The notes under the pieces were generated by a model. It did no database searches, was not told the DNA's origin, and worked only from the letters and a program-made list of their open reading frames with translations. Below, one piece after another: positions 54,946 to 64,000 of a DNA stretch of 64,000 bases. The DNA is from Halanaerobium praevalens DSM 2228 (GTDB lineage Bacteria; Bacillota; Halanaerobiia; Halanaerobiales; Halanaerobiaceae): NCBI RefSeq assembly GCF_000165465.1, contig NC_017455.1, positions 124,001-188,000 of the forward strand. Reading direction: 5' to 3'. Position 1 is the first letter of the stretch. Each line of letters opens with the position of its first letter. The position numbers and the translations under genes are program-made.

Positions 54946-56109
54946 TTGAAATTTAAAGATAAAACCAAACAAAAAATTGGGATTATTGGTGGGGGCCAAT
55001 TAGGAAAAATGATGATTTTGGCAGCTAAAAAAATGGGATTTTATATTACAATTTTAGATCCCAGCAAAGATTGTCCAGCTCACAGTATAGCTGATCAACA
55101 TTTGATTGCTGACTTTGATGATAGCCAGGCAGTTAAAAAATTGGCTCAAAAATCAGATTTAATAACTTATGAATTTGAACATATAAATGTTGAAATTTTA
55201 AAAAAACTGCAAGCTGCAGCTTATCAAGTTTATCCAACTGCCCATAGTTTAGAAATTATTCAGGATAAATATCAGCAAAAAAAAATTTTAAAAGAAAATC
55301 AAATAGCTGTTCCAGACTTTAAAAAAGTTGATAGTCCAGCAGCAATTAAAGCAAAAGCTAAAGAATTTGGCTATCCTCTCATGCTAAAAAGCTGTAGAGG
55401 TGGTTATGATGGTAAAGGTAATTTTTTGCTCAAAAATGAGGCAGAAGTCGAGGCTGGATTTAAAGCCTTAGGAGCTGGAAAAAAATCGTTAATGTTGGAA
55501 GAATTTATCCCTTTTAAAAAAGAGATTTCAGTTATTGCTGCTCGTTCTCTTACAGGAGAGATGAAGGTTTATCCTATAGGAGAAAATGAACATCGAGAAA
55601 ATATACTTTACCAGACAAAAGTGCCAGCTCAAATTTCTGCTAAATTAAAAAAAAGAGCAAAAGAATTGGCTCAAGCAGTACTTCAGCTTTTTGAAGGAAT
55701 AGGAATTTTTTGTGTAGAAATGTTTGTTACAGAAGCTGAGCAGCTTTTAGTAAATGAAATTGCTCCTAGACCCCATAATTCAGGCCATTATACAATTGAG
55801 GCTTGTCTAACCTCTCAGTTTGAACAGCATATTAGAGCTATTACAGGTTTACCTTTAGGAGCCACTAATTTAATTAGACCAGCAGTAATGCATAATATTT
55901 TAGGTAGTGGTCAAAGCGGAAAGGCCCAATTAATTGGTTTAGATTTAGCTTTAGCTTTAGAGGGAGTTAAAGTTCATATTTATCAAAAGTCAATTTCTAG
56001 ACCAGGTCGTAAAATGGGCCATCTAACTGTGACAGCAGCTAAATTAGAAAAAGCAGCAGCAAATGCTTTGAAAGCAAGTCAGTTAATAGAGATTAAAGGA
56101 AAGCCTTAA
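54946..56109 (+). CDS. purK: 5-(carboxyamino)imidazole ribonucleotide synthase
   Basis: 387-residue ATP-grasp enzyme carboxylating AIR with bicarbonate and ATP. IGIIGGGQLGKMMILAAKKMG and SCRGGYDGKGNF are PurK signatures, with NEIAPRPHNSGHYTIEAC near the C-terminus. TTG start at 54946 behind GGAGG. It works with PurE, encoded 95 bp downstream. Confidence 0.95.
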   Translation: MKFKDKTKQKIGIIGGGQLGKMMILAAKKMGFYITILDPSKDCPAHSIADQHLIADFDDSQAVKKLAQKSDLITYEFEHINVEILKKLQAAAYQVYPTAHSLEIIQDKYQQKKILKENQIAVPDFKKVDSPAAIKAKAKEFGYPLMLKSCRGGYDGKGNFLLKNEAEVEAGFKALGAGKKSLMLEEFIPFKKEISVIAARSLTGEMKVYPIGENEHRENILYQTKVPAQISAKLKKRAKELAQAVLQLFEGIGIFCVEMFVTEAEQLLVNEIAPRPHNSGHYTIEACLTSQFEQHIRAITGLPLGATNLIRPAVMHNILGSGQSGKAQLIGLDLALALEGVKVHIYQKSISRPGRKMGHLTVTAAKLEKAAANALKASQLIEIKGKP

Positions 56110-56204
56110 AATTAATTTTTTTAAGATAAATTTTATTTTAAAAAATTAAATTATTAAAAAATTAGTCAAAGTTAAGCTATTTAAAAATTAGGAGGTAAAA
56201 TTTT

Positions 56205-56735
56205 ATGCAAGCTAAAATAGGAATAATTATGGGTAGTGATTCTGATCTACCAGTAATGAAAGAGGCAGCAGAAATTTTAGATCATTTTAAAATAGAATAT
56301 GAGTTAACAGTTGTTTCAGCTCACAGGACTCCAAAAAGATTAAATGATTATGCTCAAACAGCAGCCGCAAAAGGTTTGAAAGTAATTATAGCTGGAGCAG
56401 GCGGAGCAGCTCATTTACCTGGTATGGTTGCAGCAGTAAGCAACTTACCTGTAATTGGAGTTCCAATCAAAACTTCAAAGCTAAGTGGACTTGATTCACT
56501 TTATTCAATTGTACAGATGCCACCAGGAGTACCAGTAGCAACAGTAGCAATTAATGGAGCTCAAAATGCAGCTCTACTAGCAGTTCAAATCCTAGCTTTA
56601 AATAATCAAGACTTAGAGCAAAAACAGCAGGAATACCGCCAAGAAATGGAAGCTAAAGTTTTAAAAACAGCAGCTAAATTAGAAGAACAGGGTTATCAAA
56701 ACTACCTTGAAAGGAGCGCAAAATTTGCAGACTAG
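56205..56735 (+). CDS. purE: N5-carboxyaminoimidazole ribonucleotide mutase
   Basis: 176-residue class I PurE, converting N5-CAIR to [34 protein letters not shown] and [14 protein letters not shown] are all family motifs. AGGAGG precedes ATG 56205. Its last codons overlap the purB start (TTG 56725). Confidence 0.96.
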   Translation: MQAKIGIIMGSDSDLPVMKEAAEILDHFKIEYELTVVSAHRTPKRLNDYAQTAAAKGLKVIIAGAGGAAHLPGMVAAVSNLPVIGVPIKTSKLSGLDSLYSIVQMPPGVPVATVAINGAQNAALLAVQILALNNQDLEQKQQEYRQEMEAKVLKTAAKLEEQGYQNYLERSAKFAD

Positions 56736-58134
56736 AGATATTTTTGCCAATATAAGTCCACTTGATCATCGTTACTCTAGAGATGAAGATGATTATGCTG
56801 AAATTAGTAAATATCTTTCTGAAAAAGCAACAATTGCTTTGCAAGCAGAAGTTGAATTAGCTTTAATTAAAGTATTAGCTGCAAGAGGTCTGGCACCTCA
56901 AACAGCTCCAGCAGAAGTTGAAAAAGCAATTGCAGAATTGACCACAGCAGAAGTTTATGCAGAAGAAGCAAAGACTAAACATAATATTAGAGCTTTAGTT
57001 AACTGTCTGCAAAAAAAAGTTAGTAAAAAATGCCGTCCGTTTTTACACTTTACAGCAACTTCTTATGATATTGTAGATACAGCTAATTCCCTTCGCTATC
57101 AAAAAACTGCTAGAGAATTAATTTTACCTAGGTTAAAAAAATTACATAAAAGCTGGGCAGAAATTGCCTTTAGAGAAAAAGATAGGGTTCAAATTGGAAG
57201 GACACATGGTCAGCATGCCGTTCCCATTACTTTTGGTTTTACTATTGCTGAATATGTAGCCCGTTTAGGTGAAAGAATAGAGGAAATTGAAGCTAAAACA
57301 GATAAATTAGTCGGAAAATTTGCAGGAGCAGTTGGTGCTTATAATGCTAGTAGTATTTTTTTTGATGATCCAGAAGCGTTTGAAAAAGAAGTTTTAGCTG
57401 AACTAGGTTTAAAAGCAGGAGAACATTCAACTCAAATAGTTCAAGCAGAGCCAATGACAGATTTTGTTCACACTTTAGTGTCAACTTTTAGTGTGCTGGC
57501 AGCTTTTGCTGATGATATGCGTCAGCTGCAGCGCTCAGAAATTGCAGAAATAGGAGAATTTTTTGCTAAAGATCAGGTTGGTTCTTCAACAATGCCTCAT
57601 AAAAGAAATCCAATTAATTATGAAAATGTAAAAAGTTTATGGAAAGCTTTTATGCCCCAGATGACAACAGTTTATTTAGATCAATTATCTGAACATCAAA
57701 GAGATTTAACTAATTCAGCTTCTTCACGTTTTATTCCAGAATTAATAACGGCTCTACTTTCTGCAGTATCTAGATTAACTAGAGTTAGTTCTAAAATGGT
57801 AGTAGATCAAAAAAATATGCAAAAAAACTTTGAGCAGAATAAGAAAATGATTGTAGCTGAACCATTATATATTCTTTTGGCAGCAGCTGGTCATCCTGAT
57901 GCACATGAGGCAGTACGTAAATTAACTTTAGAAGCTCAAAAAACAGATCTTTCTTTAAAAGAACTAGTTGCTCAAAGCAAAGAATTAAAGGGTTATTGGG
58001 AAAATTTTAGAGACTTACAAAAAGAAATAATTTTAAAACCAGAAAAATATACTGGTATAGCAGCTCAGAAAACAGAAAAAATAGTAAAAAATTGGCAGAA
58101 AAAATTTGCTTATGAACTTCAACTGGAGGTTTAA
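56725..58134 (+). CDS. purB: Adenylosuccinate lyase
   Basis: 469-residue fumarase/aspartase superfamily enzyme acting on SAICAR and adenylosuccinate. The signature [18 protein letters not shown] and [14 protein letters not shown] are present. The likely start is TTG 56725, with AAGGAG eight bases upstream, rather than TTG 56707; it overlaps the purE stop by 11 bases. Serves both the IMP branch and AMP formation. Confidence 0.94.
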   Translation: MQTRDIFANISPLDHRYSRDEDDYAEISKYLSEKATIALQAEVELALIKVLAARGLAPQTAPAEVEKAIAELTTAEVYAEEAKTKHNIRALVNCLQKKVSKKCRPFLHFTATSYDIVDTANSLRYQKTARELILPRLKKLHKSWAEIAFREKDRVQIGRTHGQHAVPITFGFTIAEYVARLGERIEEIEAKTDKLVGKFAGAVGAYNASSIFFDDPEAFEKEVLAELGLKAGEHSTQIVQAEPMTDFVHTLVSTFSVLAAFADDMRQLQRSEIAEIGEFFAKDQVGSSTMPHKRNPINYENVKSLWKAFMPQMTTVYLDQLSEHQRDLTNSASSRFIPELITALLSAVSRLTRVSSKMVVDQKNMQKNFEQNKKMIVAEPLYILLAAAGHPDAHEAVRKLTLEAQKTDLSLKELVAQSKELKGYWENFRDLQKEIILKPEKYTGIAAQKTEKIVKNWQKKFAYELQLEV

Positions 58135-58138
58135 TCAA

Positions 58139-58858
58139 ATGGAAAAAAAAGAAATGCTTTATGAAGGTAAAGCTAAACAGCTTTTTGCAACTGAAGTTAC
58201 TGATCAACTAATTGTTCATTTTAAAGATGATGCAACTGCTTTCAATGGTCAAAAAAAGGGGCAGATTAAAGAAAAAGGTAAAATTAATAATAAAATAACT
58301 AATTTCTTTTTTAAGCTTTTAGAAGCTGAAGGGATTAAAACTCATTTAATTAGAGAACTAAATCAGACTGATTCTCTGGTAAAAAAAGTTAAGATTATTC
58401 CCTTAGAAGTTGTAATGCGTAATCTGGCAGCTGGCAGTTTAGCTAAAAGAATTGGTTTTACAGAAGGTAAATTACTGAGACAGCCAGTAATCGAATTTTA
58501 TTACAAAGATGATCAGCTGGGTGATCCCTTAATCAATATCTCACACATTGAACTACTAAAACTTGCTGAACATCAGGAATTAGAAAAGCTAATCGCCTTA
58601 AGTCATAAAATAAATTATATTTTAAGCAAATTTTTAAAAGCACGCAAAATAGATTTAGTTGACTTTAAACTTGAATTTGGAAAAACAGCAAGTGGAGAAA
58701 TAATTTTAGCAGATGAAATCACCCCTGATACCTGTCGTTTTTGGGATAGTCAAACTAAAGAAAAACTAGACAAAGATCGTTTTCGCCGTGATCTAGGCAA
58801 TGTAGAAGCAGCTTATCAAGAAATGTATCAGCGAATTACTGGTCAAAAGTGGCAATAA
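58139..58858 (+). CDS. purC: SAICAR synthetase
   Basis: 239-residue phosphoribosylaminoimidazole-succinocarboxamide synthase. LYEGKAKQLFATEV at the N-terminus, PLEVVMRNLAAGSLAKRIG and ADEITPDTCRFWDS are diagnostic. ATG 58139 follows CTGGAGGT at the end of purB; a longer frame from 58106 overlaps purB and is rejected. Confidence 0.96.
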   Translation: MEKKEMLYEGKAKQLFATEVTDQLIVHFKDDATAFNGQKKGQIKEKGKINNKITNFFFKLLEAEGIKTHLIRELNQTDSLVKKVKIIPLEVVMRNLAAGSLAKRIGFTEGKLLRQPVIEFYYKDDQLGDPLINISHIELLKLAEHQELEKLIALSHKINYILSKFLKARKIDLVDFKLEFGKTASGEIILADEITPDTCRFWDSQTKEKLDKDRFRRDLGNVEAAYQEMYQRITGQKWQ

Positions 58859-58883
58859 ATTTAGCTTTTCAGGGAGGTAAGTG

Positions 58884-60362
58884 ATGAGAAAAAATTGTAA
58901 TTTCTCTAAACAAAATTCAAATTATAATAATCAGAGCCCAGCTGCTTTAGAAAAAAAGCAATCTAAGTTGCTGGCAGATAAAATGACCGAAGAATGTGGA
59001 GTATTTGGAATTTTTAATGCTAATGGTGAGAGTAGTGCAGCCGAATTAAGTTATTATGGCTTAATTGCTCTTCAGCATCGAGGCCAAGAAAGTGCTGGTA
59101 TTTGTGCTAATTATCAAGGTGAATTTAATTTGCATAAAGGTATGGGTTTAGTAGAAAGCGTTTTTGAAAAAGAAGATATAAAAAATTTAAAAGGTGAAAT
59201 GGCAATTGGTCATGTTCGCTATTCAACTAGTGGCTCAAGTAAATTAGCTAATGCACAACCTATTTTAATTAATAGTATGAAAGGAGATTTGGCTTTAGCC
59301 CATAATGGTAATCTAGCAAATGGAGCTGAGTTAAGAAATAACTTAGAAAGTAATGGTTCTATTTTTCATTCTACTTTAGATACAGAAGTAATTGCTCATT
59401 TAGTTGCGCGCTCTTTTGAAGATAATATAGTAGAGGCTTTAAGCCAAAGTTTACATCAGCTTAAAGGAGCTTTTTCTTTAGTAGCAATGACTAAAGATCA
59501 GTTAATTGCTATTAGAGATCCAAGTGGTTTTAGACCACTTTCACTTGGCAAATTAAATAATATTTATGTTGTGGCTTCAGAAAGTTGTGCCTTTGATATT
59601 ATTGGGGCTGAATTTGTACGAGATATAGAACCAGGTGAAATAGTAGTTATTGATCAAACAGGAATTAAAAGCAGATCTTATAGCAGTCAAAATAAAACAA
59701 GTCTTTGTGTTTTTGAGTATATATATTTTGCTAGACCTGATAGTAAAATAGCAGGCCAAAATGTTTTATTAGCCCGGAAAGAGATGGGAAAACAGCTGGC
59801 CCGCGAAATGGATGTTGAAGCAGATATTGTAGTTCCGGTTCCAGATTCGGGTATAGCTGCAGCTTTGGGTTTTGCTGCAGAATCTGGAATTCCATATGCT
59901 CAGGGTATTTTGAGAAATCGTTATATGGGAAGGACTTTTATTCAGCCAACTCAAGCAATTAGAGATCTAAAAGTTAGACTTAAATTATCACCAATTAAAG
60001 AAATTATTAAAGATCAAAGAGTGGTACTGATAGATGATTCAATTGTCAGAGGAACAACAAGCAAACAAATTATTGGACGGATTAAAGAAGCAGGAGCTAA
60101 AGAAGTTCATCTAGCTATTTCATCTCCTCCAGTAGAACATCCTTGCTATTTTGGACTTGATACTTCTCGTCGGCAGGAATTAATAGCTAGTAGAAATTCT
60201 ATTGCAGAAATAGCTAAAATTATTGGTGCTGATAGTCTTCATTATTTGAGTCAGGCTGGAATGCTCAAATCTATTCAGACTGAAGTTAAACTTGGTTTTT
60301 GTACAGCCTGTTTTGATGGAGATTATCCAATAGAGAGTCGTTACTTAACAGAGGAGGAATAA
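58884..60362 (+). CDS. purF: Amidophosphoribosyltransferase with long propeptide
   Basis: 492-residue enzyme making phosphoribosylamine from PRPP and glutamine, the first step. The N-terminal Ntn domain has the nucleophile Cys38 in MTEECGVFGIF, preceded by a 37-residue segment; Bacillus PurF has an 11-residue propeptide. The PRPP loop is VVLIDDSIVRGTTSKQI. Cysteines in SLCVFEY, EHPCYFGLD and LGFCTACFDG fit the oxygen-sensitive [4Fe-4S] type. ATG 58884 follows AGGGAGG. A Met two residues into the MTEEC motif lacks a ribosome binding site. Confidence 0.94.
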   Translation: MRKNCNFSKQNSNYNNQSPAALEKKQSKLLADKMTEECGVFGIFNANGESSAAELSYYGLIALQHRGQESAGICANYQGEFNLHKGMGLVESVFEKEDIKNLKGEMAIGHVRYSTSGSSKLANAQPILINSMKGDLALAHNGNLANGAELRNNLESNGSIFHSTLDTEVIAHLVARSFEDNIVEALSQSLHQLKGAFSLVAMTKDQLIAIRDPSGFRPLSLGKLNNIYVVASESCAFDIIGAEFVRDIEPGEIVVIDQTGIKSRSYSSQNKTSLCVFEYIYFARPDSKIAGQNVLLARKEMGKQLAREMDVEADIVVPVPDSGIAAALGFAAESGIPYAQGILRNRYMGRTFIQPTQAIRDLKVRLKLSPIKEIIKDQRVVLIDDSIVRGTTSKQIIGRIKEAGAKEVHLAISSPPVEHPCYFGLDTSRRQELIASRNSIAEIAKIIGADSLHYLSQAGMLKSIQTEVKLGFCTACFDGDYPIESRYLTEEE

Positions 60363-60364
60363 AT

Positions 60365-61399
60365 GTGGGTTTAGATTACAAAAAATCTGGAGTAGATATA
60401 GATGCTGGTAAAAAAGCAGTTGAGATGATCAAAAAAGATGTAGAATCAACTTTTGGACCAGAAGTAATGACTGGTTTGGGAGGTTTTGGTGGCCTTTTTA
60501 AAGCTGATTTAACTAATTATAAAAATCCTGTTTTAGTTTCAGGCACAGATGGAGTTGGAACAAAACTTAAATTAGCTTTTAAGCTGGATATTCATCAGAC
60601 AATTGGAATTGATTTAGTTGCAATGTCAGTTAATGATATCCTGGCTCAGGGAGCCAAACCCTTATTTTTCTTGGATTATTTGGCAACCGGAAAACTTGAA
60701 CCCCAAAAAGCAGCTGAGATTATTAAAGGAATTGCAGCTGGTTGTAAAGAAGCTGGTGCTGCTTTAATTGGGGGAGAAACTGCTGAGATGGCAGGCTTTT
60801 ACCAAGCTGGAGAATATGATCTGGCAGGTTTTGCAGTGGGCATAGTTGATCAGCAAGAAATGATTACTGGAGCTGAAATTAAGGCAGGAGATTTAATTAT
60901 TGGCCTTAAATCAAATGGTCTACACAGCAATGGTTTTAGTCTGGCCCGGGCTGCACTTTTTGAAAAAGCTAATTTTGATTATAGGGCTGAGGTTGAGGGT
61001 CTAGAAAATAATTTAGGTCAAGAACTATTAAAACCAACTAAAATTTATGTTAAAACCGTGCTGGCCCTTTTAGAAAAATTCAAGCTCAAAGGTATAGCAC
61101 ATATTACAGGTGGTGGTTTAATAGAAAATTTACCACGCATTTTACCAAGAGGGCTCAAAGCTGAAATCTCAAAAAATAGCTGGCAGCCGCAGAAAATTTT
61201 TAGTTTAATTAAAAAAGCAGGAGAAATTACAGAAAAAGAAATGTATAGAACTTTTAATATGGGAATTGGAATGACCTTAGTTATTGCTAAGGAAGATAAA
61301 GATAAAGTATTAGCGGAATTAGAAAAAATGGGAGAACAGGCTTGTCTAATTGGTGAAATCAGTAAAGCAGCTGGTGAGCAGCCGCTCCAACTAAAATAA
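60365..61399 (+). CDS. purM: Phosphoribosylformylglycinamidine cyclo-ligase
   Basis: 344-residue AIR synthetase. LDYKKSGVDIDAGKKAVEMI starts the chain, with VLVSGTDGVGTKLKLAF, GGETAEMAGFYQAGEYDLAG and HITGGGLIENLPRI as family motifs. Starts at GTG 60365, two bases inside an out-of-frame ATG, with GAGGAGG upstream. Immediately follows purF. Confidence 0.96.
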   Translation: MGLDYKKSGVDIDAGKKAVEMIKKDVESTFGPEVMTGLGGFGGLFKADLTNYKNPVLVSGTDGVGTKLKLAFKLDIHQTIGIDLVAMSVNDILAQGAKPLFFLDYLATGKLEPQKAAEIIKGIAAGCKEAGAALIGGETAEMAGFYQAGEYDLAGFAVGIVDQQEMITGAEIKAGDLIIGLKSNGLHSNGFSLARAALFEKANFDYRAEVEGLENNLGQELLKPTKIYVKTVLALLEKFKLKGIAHITGGGLIENLPRILPRGLKAEISKNSWQPQKIFSLIKKAGEITEKEMYRTFNMGIGMTLVIAKEDKDKVLAELEKMGEQACLIGEISKAAGEQPLQLK

Positions 61400-61412
61400 A
61401 GAAGGTGTAAAA

Positions 61413-62036
61413 ATGCTTAAAATAGCTGTTTTTGCCTCAGGTAGAGGCTCAAACTTTCAGGCAATAATTGATCAGATAAAAAGAGCTAAAATTCCAGCTG
61501 AAATTAAATTTTTACTTAGTGATCAAAAAAATGCTGGTGCTTTAAAAAAGGCAGAAAAAGAGGGGATAAACTCAACTTTTATTGATCCAGCTCAATTTGA
61601 GACTGAGCTTGCTTATGAAAAAAAATTAGTTAGTTTGTTAAAAGAAGCTCAGGTTGAACTTATTGTTTTAGCTGGATATATGAGAATCTTGTCTCCCTTT
61701 TTTGTTAAAAAATTTAAAAAGCAAATAATTAATATTCATCCTTCACTTTTACCTGCTTTTAAAGGTCTTGCTGCTCAAAAACAGGCTGTTGATTATGGAG
61801 TGAAATATAGTGGCTGTACTGTTCATTATGTTGATCAGGGGATGGATACTGGCCCAATAATTAAACAGGCAGTAGTAAAAGTTAAGCCAGAAGATAGTGC
61901 TGCTGATCTGGCAGCTAGAATTTTAAAAAAAGAACATCAGATTTATCCAGAAGTAATTAAATTAATTGCCGAATCTAAATTAAAAATTGAGGGTAGAAAA
62001 GTTAAAATTTTAAAGGAGGAACAGAGTCTTGGCTAA
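61413..62036 (+). CDS. purN: Phosphoribosylglycinamide formyltransferase
   Basis: 207-residue GAR transformylase using 10-formyl-tetrahydrofolate. FASGRGSNFQAIID is the phosphate-binding start, and the catalytic His is in NIHPSLLPAFKGLAAQKQAV with Asp in HYVDQGMDTGPII. Overlaps the purH start by 8 bases. Confidence 0.96.
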   Translation: MLKIAVFASGRGSNFQAIIDQIKRAKIPAEIKFLLSDQKNAGALKKAEKEGINSTFIDPAQFETELAYEKKLVSLLKEAQVELIVLAGYMRILSPFFVKKFKKQIINIHPSLLPAFKGLAAQKQAVDYGVKYSGCTVHYVDQGMDTGPIIKQAVVKVKPEDSAADLAARILKKEHQIYPEVIKLIAESKLKIEGRKVKILKEEQSLG

Positions 62037-63603
62037 AATTAAAAGAGCATTAATTAGTGTTTACAACAAAGATGGAATTATAGAACTGGCAGCTGCTTTA
62101 AAAAAATTCGGAATAGAAATAATTTCAACTGGTGGTACAGCTAAACTCTTAAAAGAAAATAAAATTAAAGTTAAAGAAGTAGAAGAGCTAACTAAATTTC
62201 CAGAAATGATGGATGGCCGTGTTAAAACTTTAGACCCTGCTATCCATGCTGGTATTTTGGCAGTTAGAGATAATGAGCAGCATTTAAAAGAAATCACAGC
62301 TCAGAAGATAGAACCTATTGACCTTGTTGTCTGTAATCTCTATCCATTTGCTAAAACAATTGCTAAAGCAGATGTGACTTTGGCAGAGGCAGTAGAAAAT
62401 ATTGATATCGGTGGCCCAACAATGATTCGCTCAGCTGCTAAAAATAATAATGATGTAGGAGTTGTAGTTGACCCAGCTGATTATGATCAACTTTTAGCTC
62501 AACTGAAATTAGGAAATGGTGCTTTAACTAAGTCGCAAAAATTAAAATTAGCTTATAAAGCTTTTCAGCATACAGCAGAATATGATCAGAAAATACAAAA
62601 ATATTTAAGAAAAATTGTATTTAAATCTAAAACAGAAAAAATGCCTGAAATGATTTCGGATCATTATGATAAAAAAGCTGATCTTCGTTATGGAGAAAAC
62701 CCTCATCAAAAAGCAGCTTTCTACTTAGAAAAAGAACAGCATGAGGCTTCAATTTCTAATGCTGAGCAGCTGCATGGTAAAGGAATGTCTTTTAATAATA
62801 TTAATGATACAGATGGTGCTTTAGAGTTAGTTAAAGAATTTGAAACTAAAGCAACAGCAGCAGTAATTAAACATGCAAATCCTTGTGGAATAGCAGCTGC
62901 TGACAATTTAAAAGAAGCTTTTATTAAGGCACATGCTGGTGATCCTCTTTCTGCTTTTGGTTCAATTGTGGCTGTTAATCAAAAAATTGATTTAGCAACA
63001 GCGGTAGAAATTGCAGACCAGGATAAATTTATTGAAGTTGTGATTGCACCTGACTATGAGCCTGAGGCTTTAAAGATTTTAAAAGAGCGCTCTAAAAAAA
63101 TGCGTATTTTAAAGACTGGAGCACTTTATCGAAATCAAGCTCAACCAGGATATAGTATGAAAAAAGTAAGAGGTGGACTTTTAGTTCAAACTAGAGATTT
63201 GGCTCAAACAACTGCTGAAGACTTAGAAGTGGTAACTGAAAAAAAGCCGACTAAAGCTCAGATTAAAGATTTATTATTTTCTTGGAAAGTAGTAAAACAT
63301 GTTAAATCAAATGCAATTGTAATGGCTAAAGATGAGATGGCTGTTGGGATTGGAGCAGGTCAAATGAGTCGAGTTGATTCGATGATTATTGCTGGTCGTA
63401 AAGCTGATGGGAGACAAAAAGATGGAGTTGCAGCTTCTGATGCTTTTTTTCCTTTTCCAGATGCTATAGAAAAAGCAGCAAAAATGGGTATTAAAGCAAT
63501 AATTCAGCCAGGAGGTTCGATTAGAGATAAAGAAGTAATTGAAGCCTGTAATAAATTTCAGCTGGCAATGGTCTTTACTGGGAAAAGACATTTTAGACAC
63601 TAG
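62029..63603 (+). CDS. purH: AICAR transformylase / IMP cyclohydrolase
   Basis: 524-residue bifunctional enzyme finishing IMP synthesis. The N-terminal MGS-like IMP cyclohydrolase domain (about 1-200) has ISTGGTAKLLKE and PEMMDGRVKTLDPAIHAG. The C-terminal AICAR transformylase domain has LRYGENPHQKAAFY, KHANPCGIAAA and the end QPGGSIRDKEVIEAC. TTG start at 62029 with AAAGGAGG upstream. Last gene of the operon. Confidence 0.96.
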   Translation: MAKIKRALISVYNKDGIIELAAALKKFGIEIISTGGTAKLLKENKIKVKEVEELTKFPEMMDGRVKTLDPAIHAGILAVRDNEQHLKEITAQKIEPIDLVVCNLYPFAKTIAKADVTLAEAVENIDIGGPTMIRSAAKNNNDVGVVVDPADYDQLLAQLKLGNGALTKSQKLKLAYKAFQHTAEYDQKIQKYLRKIVFKSKTEKMPEMISDHYDKKADLRYGENPHQKAAFYLEKEQHEASISNAEQLHGKGMSFNNINDTDGALELVKEFETKATAAVIKHANPCGIAAADNLKEAFIKAHAGDPLSAFGSIVAVNQKIDLATAVEIADQDKFIEVVIAPDYEPEALKILKERSKKMRILKTGALYRNQAQPGYSMKKVRGGLLVQTRDLAQTTAEDLEVVTEKKPTKAQIKDLLFSWKVVKHVKSNAIVMAKDEMAVGIGAGQMSRVDSMIIAGRKADGRQKDGVAASDAFFPFPDAIEKAAKMGIKAIIQPGGSIRDKEVIEACNKFQLAMVFTGKRHFRH

Positions 63604-63612
63604 AAATAAGCT

Positions 63613-63652
63613 TAAAGGATAATCATTTTAATGATTATCCTTTATTTTTTTG
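63613..63652 (+). terminator. Terminator of the purine operon
   Basis: aaaggataatcatt pairs perfectly with aatgattatccttt, loop of two bases, followed by ATTTTTTT. Confidence 0.9.
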
Positions 63653-63740
63653 TATAGAATTTAATTTTAACTAGCTAAATAAAGGTTTTTAAAGCTGAAT
63701 ATCGAAATTAGAAAGTAACAGTAAAATAATATTTTAATAA

Positions 63741-63822
63741 AAGCAAAACAATTGAAAAATTGTGACGCAAAGATCTGAATCTAAAGCTAAATTAGCAATG
63801 ATTGTCAGATTCACCTCAGGAT
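63741..63822 (+). promoter_or_regulatory. c-di-GMP-I (GEMM-I) riboswitch aptamer
   Basis: Landmarks match the GEMM-I class in order: a GCAAA lead-in (63743), hairpin caatt-GAAA-aattg with the GAAA tetraloop, then the strictly conserved gACGCAAAG (63764-63772), then CTAAA (63781-63785), a short gcta-aat-tagc hairpin, and the pairing strand ttgtcagattcacc. This parallels the Vibrio Vc2 RNA. A terminator follows directly. Confidence 0.85.
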
Positions 63823-63823
63823 T

Positions 63824-63856
63824 AATAGCCAGTGCATTTTTTTCTGGCTATTTTTG
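63824..63856 (+). terminator. Terminator of the c-di-GMP riboswitch
   Basis: aatagccag pairs with ctggctatt around a T-rich loop, followed by TTT. It is the expected expression platform between the aptamer and the gene at 63987. The remaining 63857-63986 leader is AT-rich with nothing else recognised. Confidence 0.8.
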
Positions 63857-63986
63857 CTATTTAACTATAGTATATTAAACAGATAGTTTTACTAATGATT
63901 CTTTTACCAATAGATTTGAAAATAACTTAAATTTTTAATTTTTGAACTAGGAACTTTAATATAAAAAAGTTTAAGGGAGGTTAGTT

Positions 63987-64000
63987 TTGAAAAAAATATT
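63987..64000 (+). CDS. 5' end of a gene controlled by c-di-GMP (cut by window edge)
   Basis: TTG at 63987 with AAGGGAGG at 63973-63980 begins a frame encoding M-K-K-I before the window ends. Identity cannot be told. Its leader carries the c-di-GMP-I riboswitch and terminator, so a surface, adhesion, motility or signalling product is plausible. Confidence 0.5.

Overview
The window is AT-rich, gene-dense DNA from an anaerobic, probably salt-adapted Firmicute, most like Halanaerobiales or a nearby clostridial lineage. This rests on low GC, purine-rich Shine-Dalgarno sites with frequent TTG/GTG starts, a selenocysteine-dependent betaine reductase, a BCCT betaine transporter and CoA-ester fermentation genes. 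The taxonomic placement is inferred from gene content, not from a marker gene.

Layout. 1-1952 (minus) holds a GHKL histidine kinase (cut by the window edge) and its LytTR response regulator. They diverge from a glycan cluster (2178-10542): a GH3 glycosidase, a GtrA-like protein, a second GH3 that is membrane-tethered and domain-permuted, UDP-galactopyranose mutase and a GT2 glycosyltransferase. A 20-bp-spaced direct repeat in the divergent gap looks like the LytTR operator. 10952-16736 is a CoA-ester operon (degenerate coaD fragment, maoC, hbd, crt, bcd, etfB, ferredoxin-fused etfA). 17092-21270 (thiolase, CoA-transferase, GntP permease) has a good -24/-12 sigma-54 promoter and is followed by a sigma-54 activator gene (21919). 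A chemoreceptor and a LysR regulator come next.

26675-36718 is a selenium/sulfur-handling block: EF2568-type cysteine desulfurase, YedE transporter, polar amino-acid ABC transporter, a TusA-like protein, a DUF169 protein, a double-cubane-type dehydratase-family protein with its activase, DUF3343, YedF, and SelD, which is itself a selenoprotein. 36949-47049 encodes betaine reduction: grdA (Sec), grdI, grdH (Sec), BCCT transporter, TetR regulator, thioredoxin reductase with a fused thioredoxin-like domain, an atypical thioredoxin, grdC and grdD. An intact IS200/IS605 element (about 47200-49246) separates this from tRNA-Sec (49366-49464). selA and selB are not in the window. The block imports betaine, reduces it through selenoproteins to trimethylamine and acetyl phosphate, and supplies the selenium, redox partners and tRNA needed.

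49516-53227 carries a PTS EIIA gene and pdxST diverging from a PdxR/MocR regulator across an intergenic array of helically phased ATACAA repeats. 53322-63603 is a purine operon (purD-K-E-B-C-F-M-N-H) preceded by a tandem guanine and ykkC-class (PRPP-type) riboswitch plus terminator. No purL/purQ/purS is present. The window ends with a c-di-GMP-I riboswitch and terminator upstream of a gene that begins at 63987.

Several starts were moved downstream of the longest ORF because an in-frame ATG/TTG sits at the proper distance from a Shine-Dalgarno sequence. Three genes (selD, grdA, grdH) read through an in-frame TGA as selenocysteine.
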